From: Nannochloropsis salina CCMP1776
Taxonomy: Eukaryota; Sar; Eustigmatophyceae; Eustigmatales; Monodopsidaceae
Length of the DNA: 64,000 bases
Assembly (NCBI GenBank): GCA_004565275.1
Contig: SDOX01000021.1
Span: forward strand, 668,230-732,229
Reading direction: 5' to 3'
The notes beneath the pieces are model-generated. The model ran no database searches and was not told the origin of the DNA. It saw only the letters and a program-made list of their open reading frames with translations. Made by a program: the position numbers and the translations under genes. Shown here one piece after another: positions 21,586-34,106 of this stretch (within the stretch, counting starts at the first letter, position 1; each line of letters opens with the position of its first letter).

Positions 21586-22627
21586 TCCAGTAGCTTTAAA
21601 ATCTCATCCAATGAAGCCTTCCTGCGCCATCACGGAGGGTTTTAGGCGCATTTTTTGCATTTTTTTGTTTTCGTGTATGCAGTAAAGTTCGTAGAAACGG
21701 AGGCCATAATTTTCTCAATTGTTTTTTGAAGAAGCACTCCTGCCATGTACCCCAAATTCCCATTTGTATGCTGACTAAATGCTAAGTACGCTGTGTATGC
21801 CATGCTAAATGAATGATCCAGTGCCCATCCATGTGCTCCGGGTCGCTTTTTGTCTTCAGTCTGAAGAGGGTCTCTGTTTAAGCGACAACCCGCCTAAAAA
21901 GGCTGAAGCAGAAGTTTTCTGGTCAAGAGACGCAGGGCAAAAGAGGTACTTATATGTCACCTATGTCGATGACCCTTGATACACTTTTGTGATTCGTGTG
22001 ACTTCCAGTAAGCATGTTACGGAAGGGCTTCTTAGGGGAAACCGATATGGCATTTCTCATGAGAGAATAATATGGGAAAAAATGAATGAAAGTGAGCCAA
22101 AAACATGATAACAAAGATTTTTTTAGTTCACCTTTGCTTCCTTTTTCGCAGTCAGTTCCGACACTTTTCTGTAAAGAAGGGAGATTACATCTCAACACGT
22201 ACTCACAGTGCGCCGAAGAGCTACACTTTGCTGCAAAGGGCATGAAAACACACCGGTTTTGGATTCATTTCCATACACATAACTAAACTGTCTGGAATCT
22301 CTCGGGAAATTGGCGTTTGGGGCGCACTCCTTCTTACTTTTAAACTGGAAGGACGCGTAAATGTTTGCGTGGATGTATCTTTGAAAATTTTGTGCGGAAT
22401 GAAGACCTCTCTCTTTTCCGTGCGTAGTTCCCCTCTACATCGCACATCATCTCAGAATCGTGACCGTTATCTATTCCTGCATGGGCTTCGACATTAACAG
22501 TCCATACTTATCAAGCGTACTACGCAGCTAATTCCCTAGGTGCAAGAAGGAAGACAATTTTAATTTCAAATGCACATAGCGTCAGCGAGTTCAATTGAAG
22601 TGGACAGTGTTTAGTTGACGGTCAAAG
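21586..22627. other. Intergenic, AT-richer, no gene seen
   Basis: Between the 76-residue gene and the 3' end of the Sec7 gene. A minus-strand frame near 22450-22340 reads as a basic peptide of about 36 codons ending LRVLPV but has no partner exon that I could find. Confidence 0.45.
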
Positions 22628-25142
22628 CTACTTATGAATCGGGTATGGCCGTGTCTCGCTGCCTGTGTCGCCATTGCGAACCGGCACAAGTGGCTGAAGC
22701 GCGTTCAACCACAAACTGAGGCTTTCCTGATCCTCGGGTGAAATCAATTCTTTCACCTTGCTACCATGTAGCATGATCTCAAACTCAAAAACAGTAGCCG
22801 CGGGCTCCGGAAGCCGGTAGGACGGACTGTGGATAGCAGTAGTGACGCAAAAGACTAGATAGGGGTCATCGAGCGATATGCTGCCTTGGCAGCCTCGAAT
22901 GCCAATGTGAGATTGGGCCATTTCCAATGTTGTATACCAATGAAGCTCAAAATGTTCAGGCCGATGCTTTGTTTTACCCACTGCGATCAGCATAAAATAC
23001 CGTCGCTGCCAGCCTCGGCTTCCGTAAGACCTGCGCCGCATCCAACCTTCGGCTAGACATGACGTGTGCGCCTGTGGGACTTCAGCAACCGGACGTAAAC
23101 CTCCTGCCGAGCGTGGGCTACGATACTGACTTAAGAATTTTGTGATACCTTGCACACTTGGATCACTTCCAGCACTTGCTACCTCAGGGCTATTACATCT
23201 TCCCTGGCTGGCGCCTGGAATGCCACAGCCCCCAAGGCGATGATGGCGCTGGAAAGGTTCCGTCTCGGTTTGAAATGCCTCCACCCATTCGTCGCGCTCC
23301 TTTTGTGAGCCTGTTCGGAAAATAAAACGTGTGTGCTGGCCCCGGGTCGTGGCTTTGTCTCGCTTGCCGATCTTCACGCTTTTGATTATCCCCCCCCCAT
23401 TGCTGTAGAGGATGATCTCCGTGGAAGACGCGCCCTTTATCGCCTTGCAATTTGACGCGAAAAATGGAAGTCATAAACAATTCAGAATTGACTTTCCAAA
23501 AGAGGAGCATAAAAAATATAGCAAGGAGAACGCGCGTACAATTAAGACAAATTGTCTCTTGGAGATGAAGGTCGGGCATCAATGGGACAATCCACTTAAT
23601 AACGCACCAGCCTTAGTCCGCCGTCTCACTTTGCACTACTATGCCCCGATAAAAATTTCTCCTTATGTATACGAGACTTACCATGACAGCCTCCAGAATA
23701 ATGATGCAGCGCGGATTTCTATCCAACGGGCTTGAAAAATAAAAGAGACAACCATTCGTCAAGACGAACCAAAATCTGTGAAAACGGCAAAACCCAAGCT
23801 GACCCTGAAGCTGTTTTTCAAGCCAGCCGCTCATTCGTGGCGCCACGAAGGTAAGGGATTCTGACTCCCACATATCTCCTTCCTTCATCCGCAATTCTTT
23901 GCATTTGATCGAGTAGTATAACGTTGAAAGAAGCTCAGGTGGCAGGTCTCGTCCGGCATTGATACCGCGGTTGTTTCGAATAAAGTCCTCAAGGCGCATT
24001 TTTTCCTTTCGGGGAAGATTCCGGTTATGAAGATCCGTGTTGAGTAGCATGATGGAAAAGGAGAGGATATATACAGTATCCTCTGTTGCGTATTGGTTCT
24101 CATTTCGAGTGGTCTCAAAAAAGCGCTTCGCAAAAGCATTTAGGATTCGATCCAGCATCTGGGCCTCGCCTGGCATACGAATATCATTGATAAACACCTG
24201 CACGAGAGATGTATATGAAGTAAAATGAGCATTGTGGTCTTTTATTTTAATCATTCGAGGAAAGCCATAAGAGCCTGTCTGTGGAGATATATATCTCGCC
24301 GCCCTCCGTCCTCCAAGCTTGGCTTGGATATGCTGAAGAAATGAAACTTCCATTCGCGAGAAGATAAAATTGAAGATAACAAATCAAAAAAGGGTTTTCT
24401 CCTTCTAATCTTACCCGCATAGCTTCATCGATGGACATTCCTTGAAAGTCATAGTCCTGTAGGAGTTGATGCAAAACCTCCTGCGCAAAAGAATCGTTAC
24501 CTCCCAGATACTCCCCTAGACGCTTTTTACTCAATTCCAATGCTTGCTGGTTCAGCCACACGGCAACGTCTGCTGGAGCTCTCTGGAGTACTCCATTTTC
24601 AATGAGAAAGTCAATACCAGCGGCCGCTTTCTCATTGAATTTAGCGATACCTTGCTCTATCAATCTCTTCTCTTTTACACGCGTGCTGTTGAGTGCAACA
24701 ATCCAAGGATGCTTCTTGATATCTTGACTTCGGAGTCGCATTAGCGGCGCTAATGTTCGCAAGCTTATGCGTCTTGACGGCCCCCTGGACGGTCCCACCG
24801 GAGTTGTAGCAGCATACTTGCCTAATGACAGCCCTGAAATGTGCTTAGGCTTGGGGTCATACTGATGAGAAGCCTCTTGAGCAGATGCAGACTTGGCCGA
24901 TGGAATTTTCTGTACTTCACATTGTTGATGGTCTTGAATCTCCTCTTCACCAATAATATTGTGATTAGTGTCCCGAAGTCGCGCGACTTCCTCGTCATAT
25001 TTCTGGCTTTCCTCCATGCTGTCTTCTGTAATTTGCTTAGAGGAAGTGCCGTTGCTTGGAGAAAGTGCCCTTGCAAGCCTCCGGAGGCAAAGTGCAATCT
25101 CAAGCAGCGATACCTTATACTTCGGGGTGCGCAAGTATCCAG
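22628..25142 (-). CDS. Sec7-PH ARF guanine-nucleotide exchange factor (5' exons unresolved)
   Basis: Three clear exons: 25142-24415, 24197-23682 and 23443-22628, all joined in phase 0. The first has a basic, Ser-rich region, then the Sec7 domain begins (EQGIAKFNEKAAAGIDFLIE) and continues across the intron with IRMPGEAQMLDRIL, which holds the glutamate finger that displaces GDP-magnesium from ARF, and SFSIMLLNTDLHN. A pleckstrin-homology domain follows directly (MSGWLEKQLQG to EWVEAFQT); it is split by an intron. A second region after it (about WMRRRSYGSRGWQRRYFMLI to LWLNALQPL) looks like another PH domain. Sec7-PH order is that of cytohesins and EFA6. The first listed exon enters in phase 1, so at least one upstream exon exists; a candidate ends at 25239. 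Confidence 0.88.
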
Positions 25143-27002
25143 CTCATAATGCTTCTTGACGATCTTTCATTAGCATCTACTTTGCTGTTAGGCTTAGGCC
25201 TTGTCTTGGCACTATGTTACTCAAACGAGTTCTGTCACCGGCTTGGAGCGCGCCTTTAGGGGCATGGACGCCTGTTTTTCTGTCTTATAATGAGGAAATA
25301 CGTCACAATATGTTTCCAGGACGAAAGACAGGTGTGCAATGATATGCAGTGGGGTGGGAAATTGATGCGACGGATTCAAGGGACAGATGGGCCACGAGTC
25401 CACCTATCAGCGAGACTTCAAAAAGCCCAGGAAAACGGTTTTTCAAAAGTCACCAACGGGGTTCTTTTTTTTCTGCAGCGCTATAATACGATGTCCCCAC
25501 CTGTTTCACTGTCCAACTTACACTAACTAAAGACGTCAGTCTCAACAAACTGCTCGATAGACTTTCAGCCCCGTCGCGCACGTTGACATGTGCGTAGTTA
25601 CTAGTATTTTCAAAAATCACATTATGCATCAATCGCCTGCACACCTGTTGATTTTTTTTTTAATCGATTTTAGTCTATCGCTATAATCCCTATCCGCCAT
25701 CATTCATTTTAAATAAAATAAAACAAATTGAATGACCACTGTATGATAGTAAATTCGAGGTATTGCTTTGAGCAGTAGCATGACGACTTAGCTGACTCGT
25801 GCTCCAGACGTCGTCGTGTCTATCTCCCACCGCGGTTTTTGGAAACTCCAAATTCAGACATTCCCTCGAAAATGACATTTTGACTGTCATCTTTTACGAC
25901 GGAAGAGTCTCGCTATGGAAAGGACAGCATGAGGATATTGTCCGAATTGTTCTTACGTTTAAAAAAAAAAAAAAGGAGACACACTTCCTCTATTTTGTGT
26001 TGTGTATGTCTCCGAAAATTCCAGAATATAGTCCTTGTTGAAGGTTTTTGGCCCGCTTGCTACTAAATTTACTTATTCCTAATATATAATCATCTTTGAT
26101 TTGTTTTCTTGCTACGAAGTACGTACGAACTTACTCGATTAACATTTTTCAACGAGCCCAATTTTTAGTGAAGCCTGCGAGTTTAACGACTGTTGATCAT
26201 CATCTAACATTAGTTGTGCTGTGTCACCCATAAGCCAATTGTAATTTTTCGACATGCGTATCAGTTAGACTTTCTATATGCGTCGCCAGGTCAAAATTAA
26301 TTTAATTTGTCATGGTTGCCATGTTTCTAATTAAGACAAACTCAGATATTGCACATTGAAAAAATGTTGCAGCCAAAAGGATGCTGCTATGATGTTTCAT
26401 ATCAGAAACTTACAGGATTTTACAATTTAAGAAATAATCGTGCGCTATTTCTCAAGTCATCTGTCACAGAAGCTCGACTCGGGAGCCTGGTGACAGTTCC
26501 CTTGTTTTGTTGCAGCAGAAAAGCACTTTGAGCATATGTCACACACACGAGATTTGAGTAAACATTAATGCAAGTCTCTTGTTTTGCATGAGATGTGCTT
26601 TGTGACAGCAATTATTGCAAAGCTCCTTGGTAAACGATGATCCTTCGTCAATTGATGGTGACTCACGCGGTTACCTTCTCGCCCAGCAAGGGACTTCTCA
26701 TACCCGGACCAAAGCTCGGACGCCGACAGCATCACATATGACCATGATTCGACAGGTTTCGTAGACTCAGATCCCATTTTGGCCTTCAATGTCTGTTTTA
26801 TCAGGAGAGATAACCTGAAACGGGAGGCATCCTTACCTTGGACACGGCAGGGTTAAGGATCATGAGGCATCAGGTCGTTCCAGTCCATCCGAGCGATGCT
26901 GTGCATTAGAGATTAAAAAGGTCTTCATTGTATCCTCCTGAAGCCTTGTTTTCCCGAGTTGAACTCTCGCTCTGCTGACGTTCGTTTTTTCCTCGGCAGG
27001 TC
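25143..27002. other. AT-rich region holding unresolved 5' exons of the Sec7 gene
   Basis: AT-rich compared with its surroundings, with runs of A (25960-25974) and T. Candidate minus-strand exons: one ending at 25239 (phase 1, donor gtgaca), one near 25600-25508 with donor gtaagt and the text VNVRDGAESLSSSLLRLTSL, and one at 26777-26675. They could be upstream exons of the Sec7 gene or a separate gene; I could not join them with consistent phases. A frame on the plus strand at 25799-26041 has no family features. Confidence 0.35.
26675..26777 (-). CDS. Candidate first coding exon
   Basis: An ATG at 26777 opens MGSESTKPVESWSYVMLSAS and continues ELWSGYEKSLAGRE to a GT donor (gtaacc) in phase 1. 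The text reads like protein and the phase equals that needed by the Sec7 gene downstream, but no linking exon was found. Confidence 0.3.
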
Positions 27003-28184
27003 ATGGTAAAAAAGGAGGTTTCCCGGATCAGGAATCGATGTAAGCGCCGGGAGGTGCACGCCAAGGTCAAGGCTGAGAAGAAGAAGGTCAAGAAGAGCGA
27101 GCGGACAAAGAGGCAGAGAGAGGCCCTGGAGCTGGGTGACGAGGCACCACCTAAGCAGGTTCGTGGAACGACTCTCAAGTTTATAGTACTACTTAACCAA
27201 GACCTGGACCTTTCTGAGGTTTTCTCCTGAAAATCTAAGAGTTTTCACCAGGTTACTGCGAATCGCGGGGATGTAATGCACGTCATGTATTCCACGATAA
27301 TTCATATCCATATGAATAAATGTCCTGTATCTTTCTCACTTTTTGGCGTGCAGGTGCCGCGTACACTAGAAAATACGCGAGAGGTAGACGAGACGATCGT
27401 GCAGCCCGACGATCTTGAGGTCGTAGCGGACGAAGCGGAGGACGAATTTCAGCCCTATTTTTCAGGCAAAGAAATCCCCAAAATCCTTATTACAACACGG
27501 CCCAGACCTTCACGGGAACTGTTTCACTTTGTTGGTGATCTTATGCAGGTGATACCCAACGCTTTTTTCTATCCGCGGAAAAGCTTCGAGGTCAAAGCAA
27601 TCTGCAAGCACGCTGAGGAGAGCGGCTTTACTCATGTTTTCATCCTCAGTGAGAAGTACAAGGTTTGTAATGGGCTTCTTGTTTCCCACCTTCCTTGCGG
27701 CCCAACTGTCTTTTTCAAAGTCTCAAACGTCACTCCCGGCGCCAAGATTGCCCACCATGGGCAGCCTACCGCCCACGTCCCAGAGCTCATCCTCAACAAC
27801 TTTAACACTCGGCTTGGGCACCGAGTGGGTCGCTTTCTTGGCTCCTTCTTTCCTCATGCTCCGGAATTCCGTGGTCGACAAGTGGTAACTTTTCATAACC
27901 AGCGAGACTTCCTTTTTGTCCGACACCATCGATACGTCTTCGACGAGAAGAAGGCCAAGAGCGTCCCGGAAATTAACAACCCCAAAAAAAGAAAATCAGC
28001 CGGAGACGGGTCAAAAGCAATAGCTGCAGGGGGGATTCGAGCCCGCCTTCAAGAGCTGGGTCCGCGTTTCACTCTCAAATTGAGATGGTTGCAAGAAGGC
28101 ACTTTCGACACTAAATTTGGGGAATATGAATGGCTACATAAACGTAAAGAGATGGACACCACTCGCCGCCGCTTCCACCTCTAA
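27003..28184 (+). CDS. RPF1: Ribosome production factor 1 (Brix domain)
   Basis: Two exons, 27003-27158 and 27354-28184, joined in phase 0; 328 residues, close to the ~350 of human RPF1. RPF1 is a nucleolar Brix protein needed for 27S pre-rRNA processing and 60S assembly. The first exon gives the basic N-terminal helix (IRNRCKRREVHAKVKAEKKK). The Brix domain starts KILITTRPRPSRELFHFVGDL, continues with IPNAFFYPRK, GFTHVFILSE, LPCGPTVFFKVSN and the sigma-70-like NNFNTRLGHRVGRFLGSFFP, and ends with LGPRFTLKLRWLQEGTFDTK. An acceptor immediately before the ATG (cctcggcag at 26992-27000) suggests a leader intron. Confidence 0.96.
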
Positions 28185-28837
28185 TAACTCGATCATGTGG
28201 TTATTTGTTAAGGATGTGAATCAAAAAAAAATCAAAGACCTCTCTGCTCAAACATTTTCTTTTAACCCTCACATCTGGTAGAGCTCTCACGTAGTCTGTC
28301 ATGCCAGCAAAATGCAGTGGCAGGGAAAATAAAAAGAAAAATGAAAGAGACAAGACTTGGACCCAATTTTCTTTTTTGGGTAGACTTTTGACGTTCAAAA
28401 AGCTGTCCTTCTTCTAAGACTCGAGTGAAATCACTGCGTGCATTCGCGTCGGAGGGGCCTGACGGGAGGGCTCCGAGGTTGCCTCGCTCCTGTCGCCAAA
28501 TTCCTTTCGACAGGCGGGCCCCGTCCCCCTCCGGAACCCGCGCTGCCCGCACAATGCCACTGTATGCCTGGTCGTTGGTCTAAAATGGAGTGGAGTATGA
28601 CGCGTCTTGAGCGCCAGCGCCCTTTGCCTGCCAGAGGATGTGTAATTTTTCTCCTTGGTATCAGAACGACTTTAGCAAGGATGTTCTTTGACTATCCTTC
28701 ACATAAGCACAATCGCTTTACAAATTGACTTTCCTACTGCGTGAAATAAGGGGTACAGGAAACAGAGTACCATCTTGACTCCTCGTGACGTGATTCACGA
28801 CACTCTGATTACCGAAGAAAATCAGCGGCGTGTCAGG
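28185..28837. other. Intergenic between RPF1 and TLK
   Basis: About 650 bases, GC-rich near 28440-28560. The TLK frame extends upstream of its ATG to about 28775 without an ATG, so that part is probably leader. Nothing else supported. Confidence 0.45.
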
Positions 28838-31800
28838 ATGGCTTCCAGTAAAGGGAACGAAGTTTTGGAGAACCTGTCGGAGCGGAAAAAGAATTTGCTT
28901 GAGGCGCGATTTCTCAGACAGGCGCCCAGCAGCTTGGATGGCCTCTCAACTGGAAGCCGCAGCACAAGTTGTTCTCCAGCATCTTTTCAAAAGCAACACC
29001 AGGGACTCGTTAATGAAGAGGGGATGGGACGTTCGCCAACGCCGTCGTTGTTCCTCTCTCCGGGAATTTTGGGGAGGCAAAAGAGCGCGGAGCCCACAGT
29101 CCTCGATATGACTGACACCAACTCAGGAGGTGACGAAAGCCGAGAGAACTGCCTCCAGACGTCCCTTCCAACATCTCACCGCCATTCATTTGCCGTCGCC
29201 GCACCGCCTGTCGCGGCGGCAGCTGCGGGTTCAATCCGTGCTGTCAATGCTCATGGGACGAGTTCTCATGATCTCTCGCGGCATCTGCCCAAATCACACC
29301 CTCCGCAGCCTTCCTATAAGCCTCGTGGGAAAGAAGATGCTTTCCTTGCCTCGCAGCACAACAACCCCAAGAACTCTGGCGGCAAGAACGTCAGGCAGGC
29401 CGAGCAAGGACAGGAGGGCCGGAACCACACAGATGTGAAAGCTTTGCAGCTGTCAAGCCCATTTTCTCGTGATAACACCACCACTCTTGTAGCGGATAGA
29501 CTGTCAGCTAGTGTACGCGAGACAAGTCCCGAGTCGATCGGTGCCGCTGCGGGCCCTCCCCTGCCTGCAGCGACCTCTCTCCCGAGTCTGGGAGGCAACA
29601 AGGGCGCCCCGAGCAGCGGTACATGCATGACTGCCAGTGAATCCCACACAGCGGCTCCGGCTAGTATGTGTATGACAGGCCACGTATCAGCAGCAGCGAC
29701 CGCAGCTAGTGTTGGGAAGAAGCGGCCCCGCACCAGCGGCTTGGTCATTGAGGAGCCTCCCGCCCACCAGCCTCACCTGCCCGCCTCGCAGAAGAGCCCC
29801 GTGGACGACGGCAGCCGTCCTCCCAGCATGTCTCCGGGGCGCATGACGGCCGATGGCGTCGGGAAGACTCGCACAATCGTCTCCTACTTTCACCCTTCAG
29901 GGGCTGGCGGAAATAGCAGCAGCGGGCACGCGGGGGGTGGATTGCAGCGGACAGGGAGCGAGGCGGGACGGGCCCAGGCGAGCAGTGGCGGAGGCTTCGA
30001 CGTGGGTCCCCACGCCGTTTGTGGTACAATGCCTGATCATGAGGCAGTGCAGCAAGCGCTCTTGAGCCAGATTCAGAACCTAGAGCGGCAGCTGCATGAG
30101 GCCACAGGAGAGGTTGCACGCTTAGGTCGTGAGACAGAGGAGCATGAGGCCCTCTCCACGAATCTGCGCGAGGAGCTGGTTCGGGCGCAAGACGAAGTGC
30201 AACGGCTGAAGGAGGAGGCCGCAGAGAAAGAGCAACGTGCAGGTATGTCATGTGAAGAGGAAATGGATGCTTTCTCGAAGGGTTATAGGCGCAGGGTATC
30301 AAGTTGTGCATGTTTTGCAGGGCCTAAGCCTCTACATCTACGCGAACGTCTACCTCTTATTTACAGCTACATGCATGGAGGATATCCTACGAAAACTCAT
30401 ACATTTTCAAGAGAGAGAAACGCGCGAACTCTTGGGGAAAAACTCTCACCGGTTGGGGCGGATCGTCTCGAGCCGAAACGGTCCTCACGGCATGACAGAA
30501 ATCTGGGAGGAAGGCACCGCGCACAAGGTAAAGCCGTCGCTTATCAAAGCTGTCCTTTGGTAACAAACCTCAGGAAGCTGTAGACTGAGCAATAAGGTCG
30601 CGTGGAAAACGAAATTCTGGAACGCTCGTCTCACCTGCTCGCATGCATTTTTTGCAGGAGCTTCAAAAGCAAAGCGCAGAATTGCTGCAACGCAGAGAGG
30701 AGCTGGACCGGCGCAAACGGCAACTTGCGAAGGAAAGCCGCAAAGCCCTGGCTACTTTAAACTCTGCGTCCACCGGGAGCTCCACCTCCGCGTCGGGATG
30801 GATCCTATCCGGCGGGCCGGTTGGGGAAGCCGGGCTGGGTCCTGGCGTCGGCGAGGGGTCGGCCGATGGCGTGCCGTTCGACGAGCTGCAGCTTATGGAG
30901 GCGGAGGAAGGGGTGCGCATGCACCTGGGCCAGCTGAAGAAGGACGAGGCCACGGTACAAGAGGCGCGGAAATCCTTGGAGCGTGAGAAGTCCTTGTACG
31001 TGCGGGAGCTCCGTCGAGTCCAGCACGAGGATCGCTCGCGCTTTAGTCGTCGACCGGTCATGAACGGGCGCTACTTGCTTCTGGCCTTGCTGGGCCGCGG
31101 CGGCTTCAGCGAGGTCTGGAAAGCCTTTGACATGCGAGAGTATTGCGAGGTATGCTCAGAGTCGAGGAAGGGCTTGGGTGCCCACTGATGCGTTTTCCCG
31201 GGAAACACCTGGCTTTGACCCTTTTGCCCTCTCACACGTCTGCGATACACTCTTTGATCGGTTCGAACAGGCGGCGGTAAAGATTCACCAGCTCAACTCG
31301 GCATGGACGGAGGAAAAGAAGCATAACTACATGAAGCACGCAACGCGAGAGTATGCTATTCACCGGGAGATGATCCATCCTCGCGTGGTGCGCCTCTTCG
31401 ATGTCTTCGAGATTGACTCCTCTTCCTTTGCCACCGTCCTCGAATATTGCAAAGGTAAGTGTGGATGCAGCAAAGCAAAGGAAAGGGCTTTTGGGGGGAA
31501 ATTACCAGTTTGAAGATCTTGTATTGCATATTTTCCTTTTTGCGCTTAATTCAAAAAACGCTTGTTTATGACCTTGTTCTTGTCTAACTGGGCGGTCGCT
31601 TTTTCCCCTTTACTGACTTCTATCGTATTTCTGGTTGACTTCTCGGCCGGTTACTCAAGGAACGGATCTGGATCACTTGATGAAGACGCAGAAGATAATT
31701 CCAGAGAGGGACGCGCGTGCCATCACGATGCAGATTTTGTCCGGGCTGCGGTACCTGAACACTCCCTCGGGGGAGGGGGCGAACCGGCGGCAAGGAATTA

Positions 31801-32261
31801 TTCACTACGACCTCAAGCCTGGTAACATCCTCTTCGACGAGCAGGGTGACGTCAAAATCACGGACTTTGGGCTCTCCAAGATCGTGGACGGGTCGTGCGA
31901 CGGTTCCTCGCTGGAGCTGACCTCGCAGGGCGCGGGCACGTACTGGTACCTTCCCCCCGAGTGCTTCGTGATGGGCTCCACCCCCCCGCGCATATCCTCC
32001 AAAGTCGATGTGTGGGCGCTGGGCGTCATCTTCTTCCAGATGCTGTTCGGGTCGCGGCCCTTCGGGGAGGGCCAGACCCAGGAGAAGGTCCTGCACGAGA
32101 GCACCATGCTGCGCGCTACACGCGTCTCCTTCCCTGCTAAGCCCCCGATCTCTGCTGACGCCAAAGAATTTATCCGCGCCTGCCTCACGCATAGTCAGGC
32201 TGATCGCCCGGACGTGCTGAAGCTCTGTGCCCACCCCTACCTCCGGCTGAAGAAGCTCTGA
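28838..32261 (+). CDS. TLK: Tousled-like serine/threonine kinase
   Basis: Five exons: 28838-30242, 30367-30527, 30658-31149, 31271-31454 and 31660-32261; phases close to 947 residues. TLKs are S-phase nuclear kinases that phosphorylate the histone chaperone ASF1. The first 400 residues are low-complexity Ser/Pro/Ala/Gly, followed by a coiled coil ([19 protein letters not shown]) and the conserved TLK linker ([38 protein letters not shown]). The kinase domain starts [20 protein letters not shown], has the lysine in AAVKIH, the family-specific catalytic loop [13 protein letters not shown] (Tyr in place of Arg of HRD), [18 protein letters not shown] and [14 protein letters not shown] further coiled coil sits between linker and kinase. 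The start codon is the first in-frame ATG and remains slightly uncertain. Confidence 0.96.
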
Positions 32262-32656
32262 GTCTCCGAAATCCATTCTCAGGGTCAGCAGCTGTGGGGA
32301 GACGCTTAACTGATAGTTCTAGGAAGTGATCTCGAAATTTAAAAGCAGAAAGAAATAGGGCAAATAATTGCGCGTTGTCGTGAAAAACAGTGAATGTGAC
32401 AATCGACAAGCATTTCGATGGTCCTTGCTTCTTCTTGTTGTTCGCGCCATCCCTTTTTCTTCCTTCTGTTCTCTTTGCTACCAACGTGGTGGTCCACCAC
32501 ACTCATCAAACGTCACTTCACTTTGCGTTCCAGCCCCAATTCCGAATGGTTGCACCAGTGTCCTATACAAATAAAAGGTGGACGCTATCCCCCATCCCTC
32601 TCGGCAGCTTTGTCCTTGCAAGAGGATCTGACTTCGTCCCGTATGCTCAATACCCT
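32262..32656. other. Convergent intergenic region, no gene seen
   Basis: Short convergent spacer between TLK and the small mitochondrial protein gene; T-rich, consistent with two 3' ends. Confidence 0.5.
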
Positions 32657-33389
32657 CTACTCATAAGCTTTCGGATCATTCAAACTCTGCTCCCATTTAA
32701 GCATGTTTTCAGGATTACCCACGTACTCAGAAAACTTGTCGTCGGCCATGGAAATGACCTCACTGCTCGCGCTGGCCGCGCTGGAGGACGCAGCCACTGT
32801 TATGCAAAGAAAGAGTCTCGTAATGTTAGCGAGGAACGGGAGGCGAAGATAAAGAAATAGACACATGACATTGAGGTGTCAAATGAGGAAGAGAACGCAA
32901 ATTAACAAAACGGATAACCACCTCCCTCAAAGGCTTTGGATGCAAAACGCGGATGACACGAAACCCCCTTTTAAAAGTCTGTGGCAGCGACCACCGTATC
33001 CCTGCTCTCCGACTCGTACCAGTATCAGGAGCCGCTTTTTTGCCCCCAGAAAACAGCTTAGAGACGAGATAAAGCGTCGTGTAGAACCCCATGATGCCGC
33101 AGACTACTTGCCAGTCTTCCTTTAGCACCTTCCGCACCTCGCCTTCCCAGCCCGTGGCAGGGGGAGCGCTTCCATGGCCAGCCAATGTCCGCCTCACGAC
33201 TCGAGTAGGAGCCTGTTAAAGAACGAATCAATAAACCCACTCCAGGAGTTGACACGCAAGAGAGACAAGTTATCGGGAGCCCCTCCCACTTCCCTTCTCC
33301 AACAAGCTCACCTGCGCTCGTCCGGTGGCATGAGTAAATGCAGGCCGAAGCGCCGAGGAATGCGCAACAATGCGGCGGGCGGCAAACAT
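32657..33389 (-). CDS. Small mitochondrial membrane protein, function unknown
   Basis: Three exons: 33389-33312, 33212-33020 and 32796-32657; phases close to 136 residues. The first exon encodes a typical mitochondrial presequence (MFAARRIVAHSSALRPAF). The middle has an amphipathic segment (GEVRKVLKEDWQVV) and one membrane helix (CGIMGFYTTLYLVSKLF) followed by a lysine pair, and the tail ends in an acidic soluble stretch (KFSEYVGNPENMLKWEQSL). Size and layout are those of small subunits of ATP synthase or of respiratory complexes, but I cannot name one. Confidence 0.75.
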
Positions 33390-34106
33390 GCTACTTTCTT
33401 ACAATGTCTGTTGATGTAGTAGCCCGGGTCAGAGACAGATAAGGCATCCCACCAAAGGTCATGATGTCTCTATCCGCAAGGGGGCGGCGCTGTCCCCTCG
33501 CCCTCCCTCAGGCTGTCGCCCTCTCGGCGCTGCTTCTCGAGGCGCGGGCAGCCTGAAGCGATGAGGACAATGCCAGCCGACCACTCGCCATGCCTCCAGC
33601 ACTGAACGAGTAATACAGCCTCGAGCAGCGTGGCGATGGAGGCGTGATAAGCGGGAGGGCGGGCAGTGCGCTGGCCAGTGAGACATGAGAGTCCCGGGCC
33701 GCATCGCCCGCATCGCCCCGCCCCCGCGCGGGCCCCGACCTGGCTCTTGAAGACGCTCTGCTCACCACTTTCTTGGGCAGTCGCAGGACCTCGGACGAGA
33801 ATTCGCTTCAGTCGAGCAACAGAAGGCATGCGAATGGAACCCATAATGAAGAGCAAAAGAAAGATCAAAACTGATCAGGGCAACATGTGTGGGGCAACCA
33901 CAATCTCGGCTAAGATCGAGGTTCTCCTACCCTAACAATCCGCGCTGTACCTCATTTCTTTCATGCAACTAAAGGGTGACTTTACACTAGAGCTGTTGTC
34001 TTTCAACATCTTTAATTTACGGTTAAGCATTTAAATGGAATCCTCCTTCTGAGGGCCCTTCGCAGGGCATGAACCTAACTGTACACATGCGAGGAGCGAT
34101 CGTTGA
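33390..34106. other. Intergenic; weak minus-strand frame
   Basis: Contains a GC-rich minus-strand frame from an ATG at 33843 to 33470 (MGSIRMPSVARLKRILVRGP, then Gly/Ala/Arg-rich text). It overlaps open frames in all other registers, so I take it as a GC effect, with low certainty. Confidence 0.35.

Noticed and set aside
23387-23402. Possible frameshift in the PH domain at a run of nine G (minus strand)
   Set aside because: Counting the run gives nine bases, which keeps the exon from 23443 in frame (ILYSNGGGIIKS), so no break is needed.
28021-28050. ggattcgagcccgc string like a tRNA T-arm
   Set aside because: It lies inside the conserved Brix-domain exon of RPF1 and no acceptor stem or anticodon arm fits around it.
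33470-33843. Minus-strand frame with a short hydrophobic start
   Set aside because: All frames are open in this GC-rich patch, composition is Gly/Ala/Arg-rich, and no splice partner or family was found.
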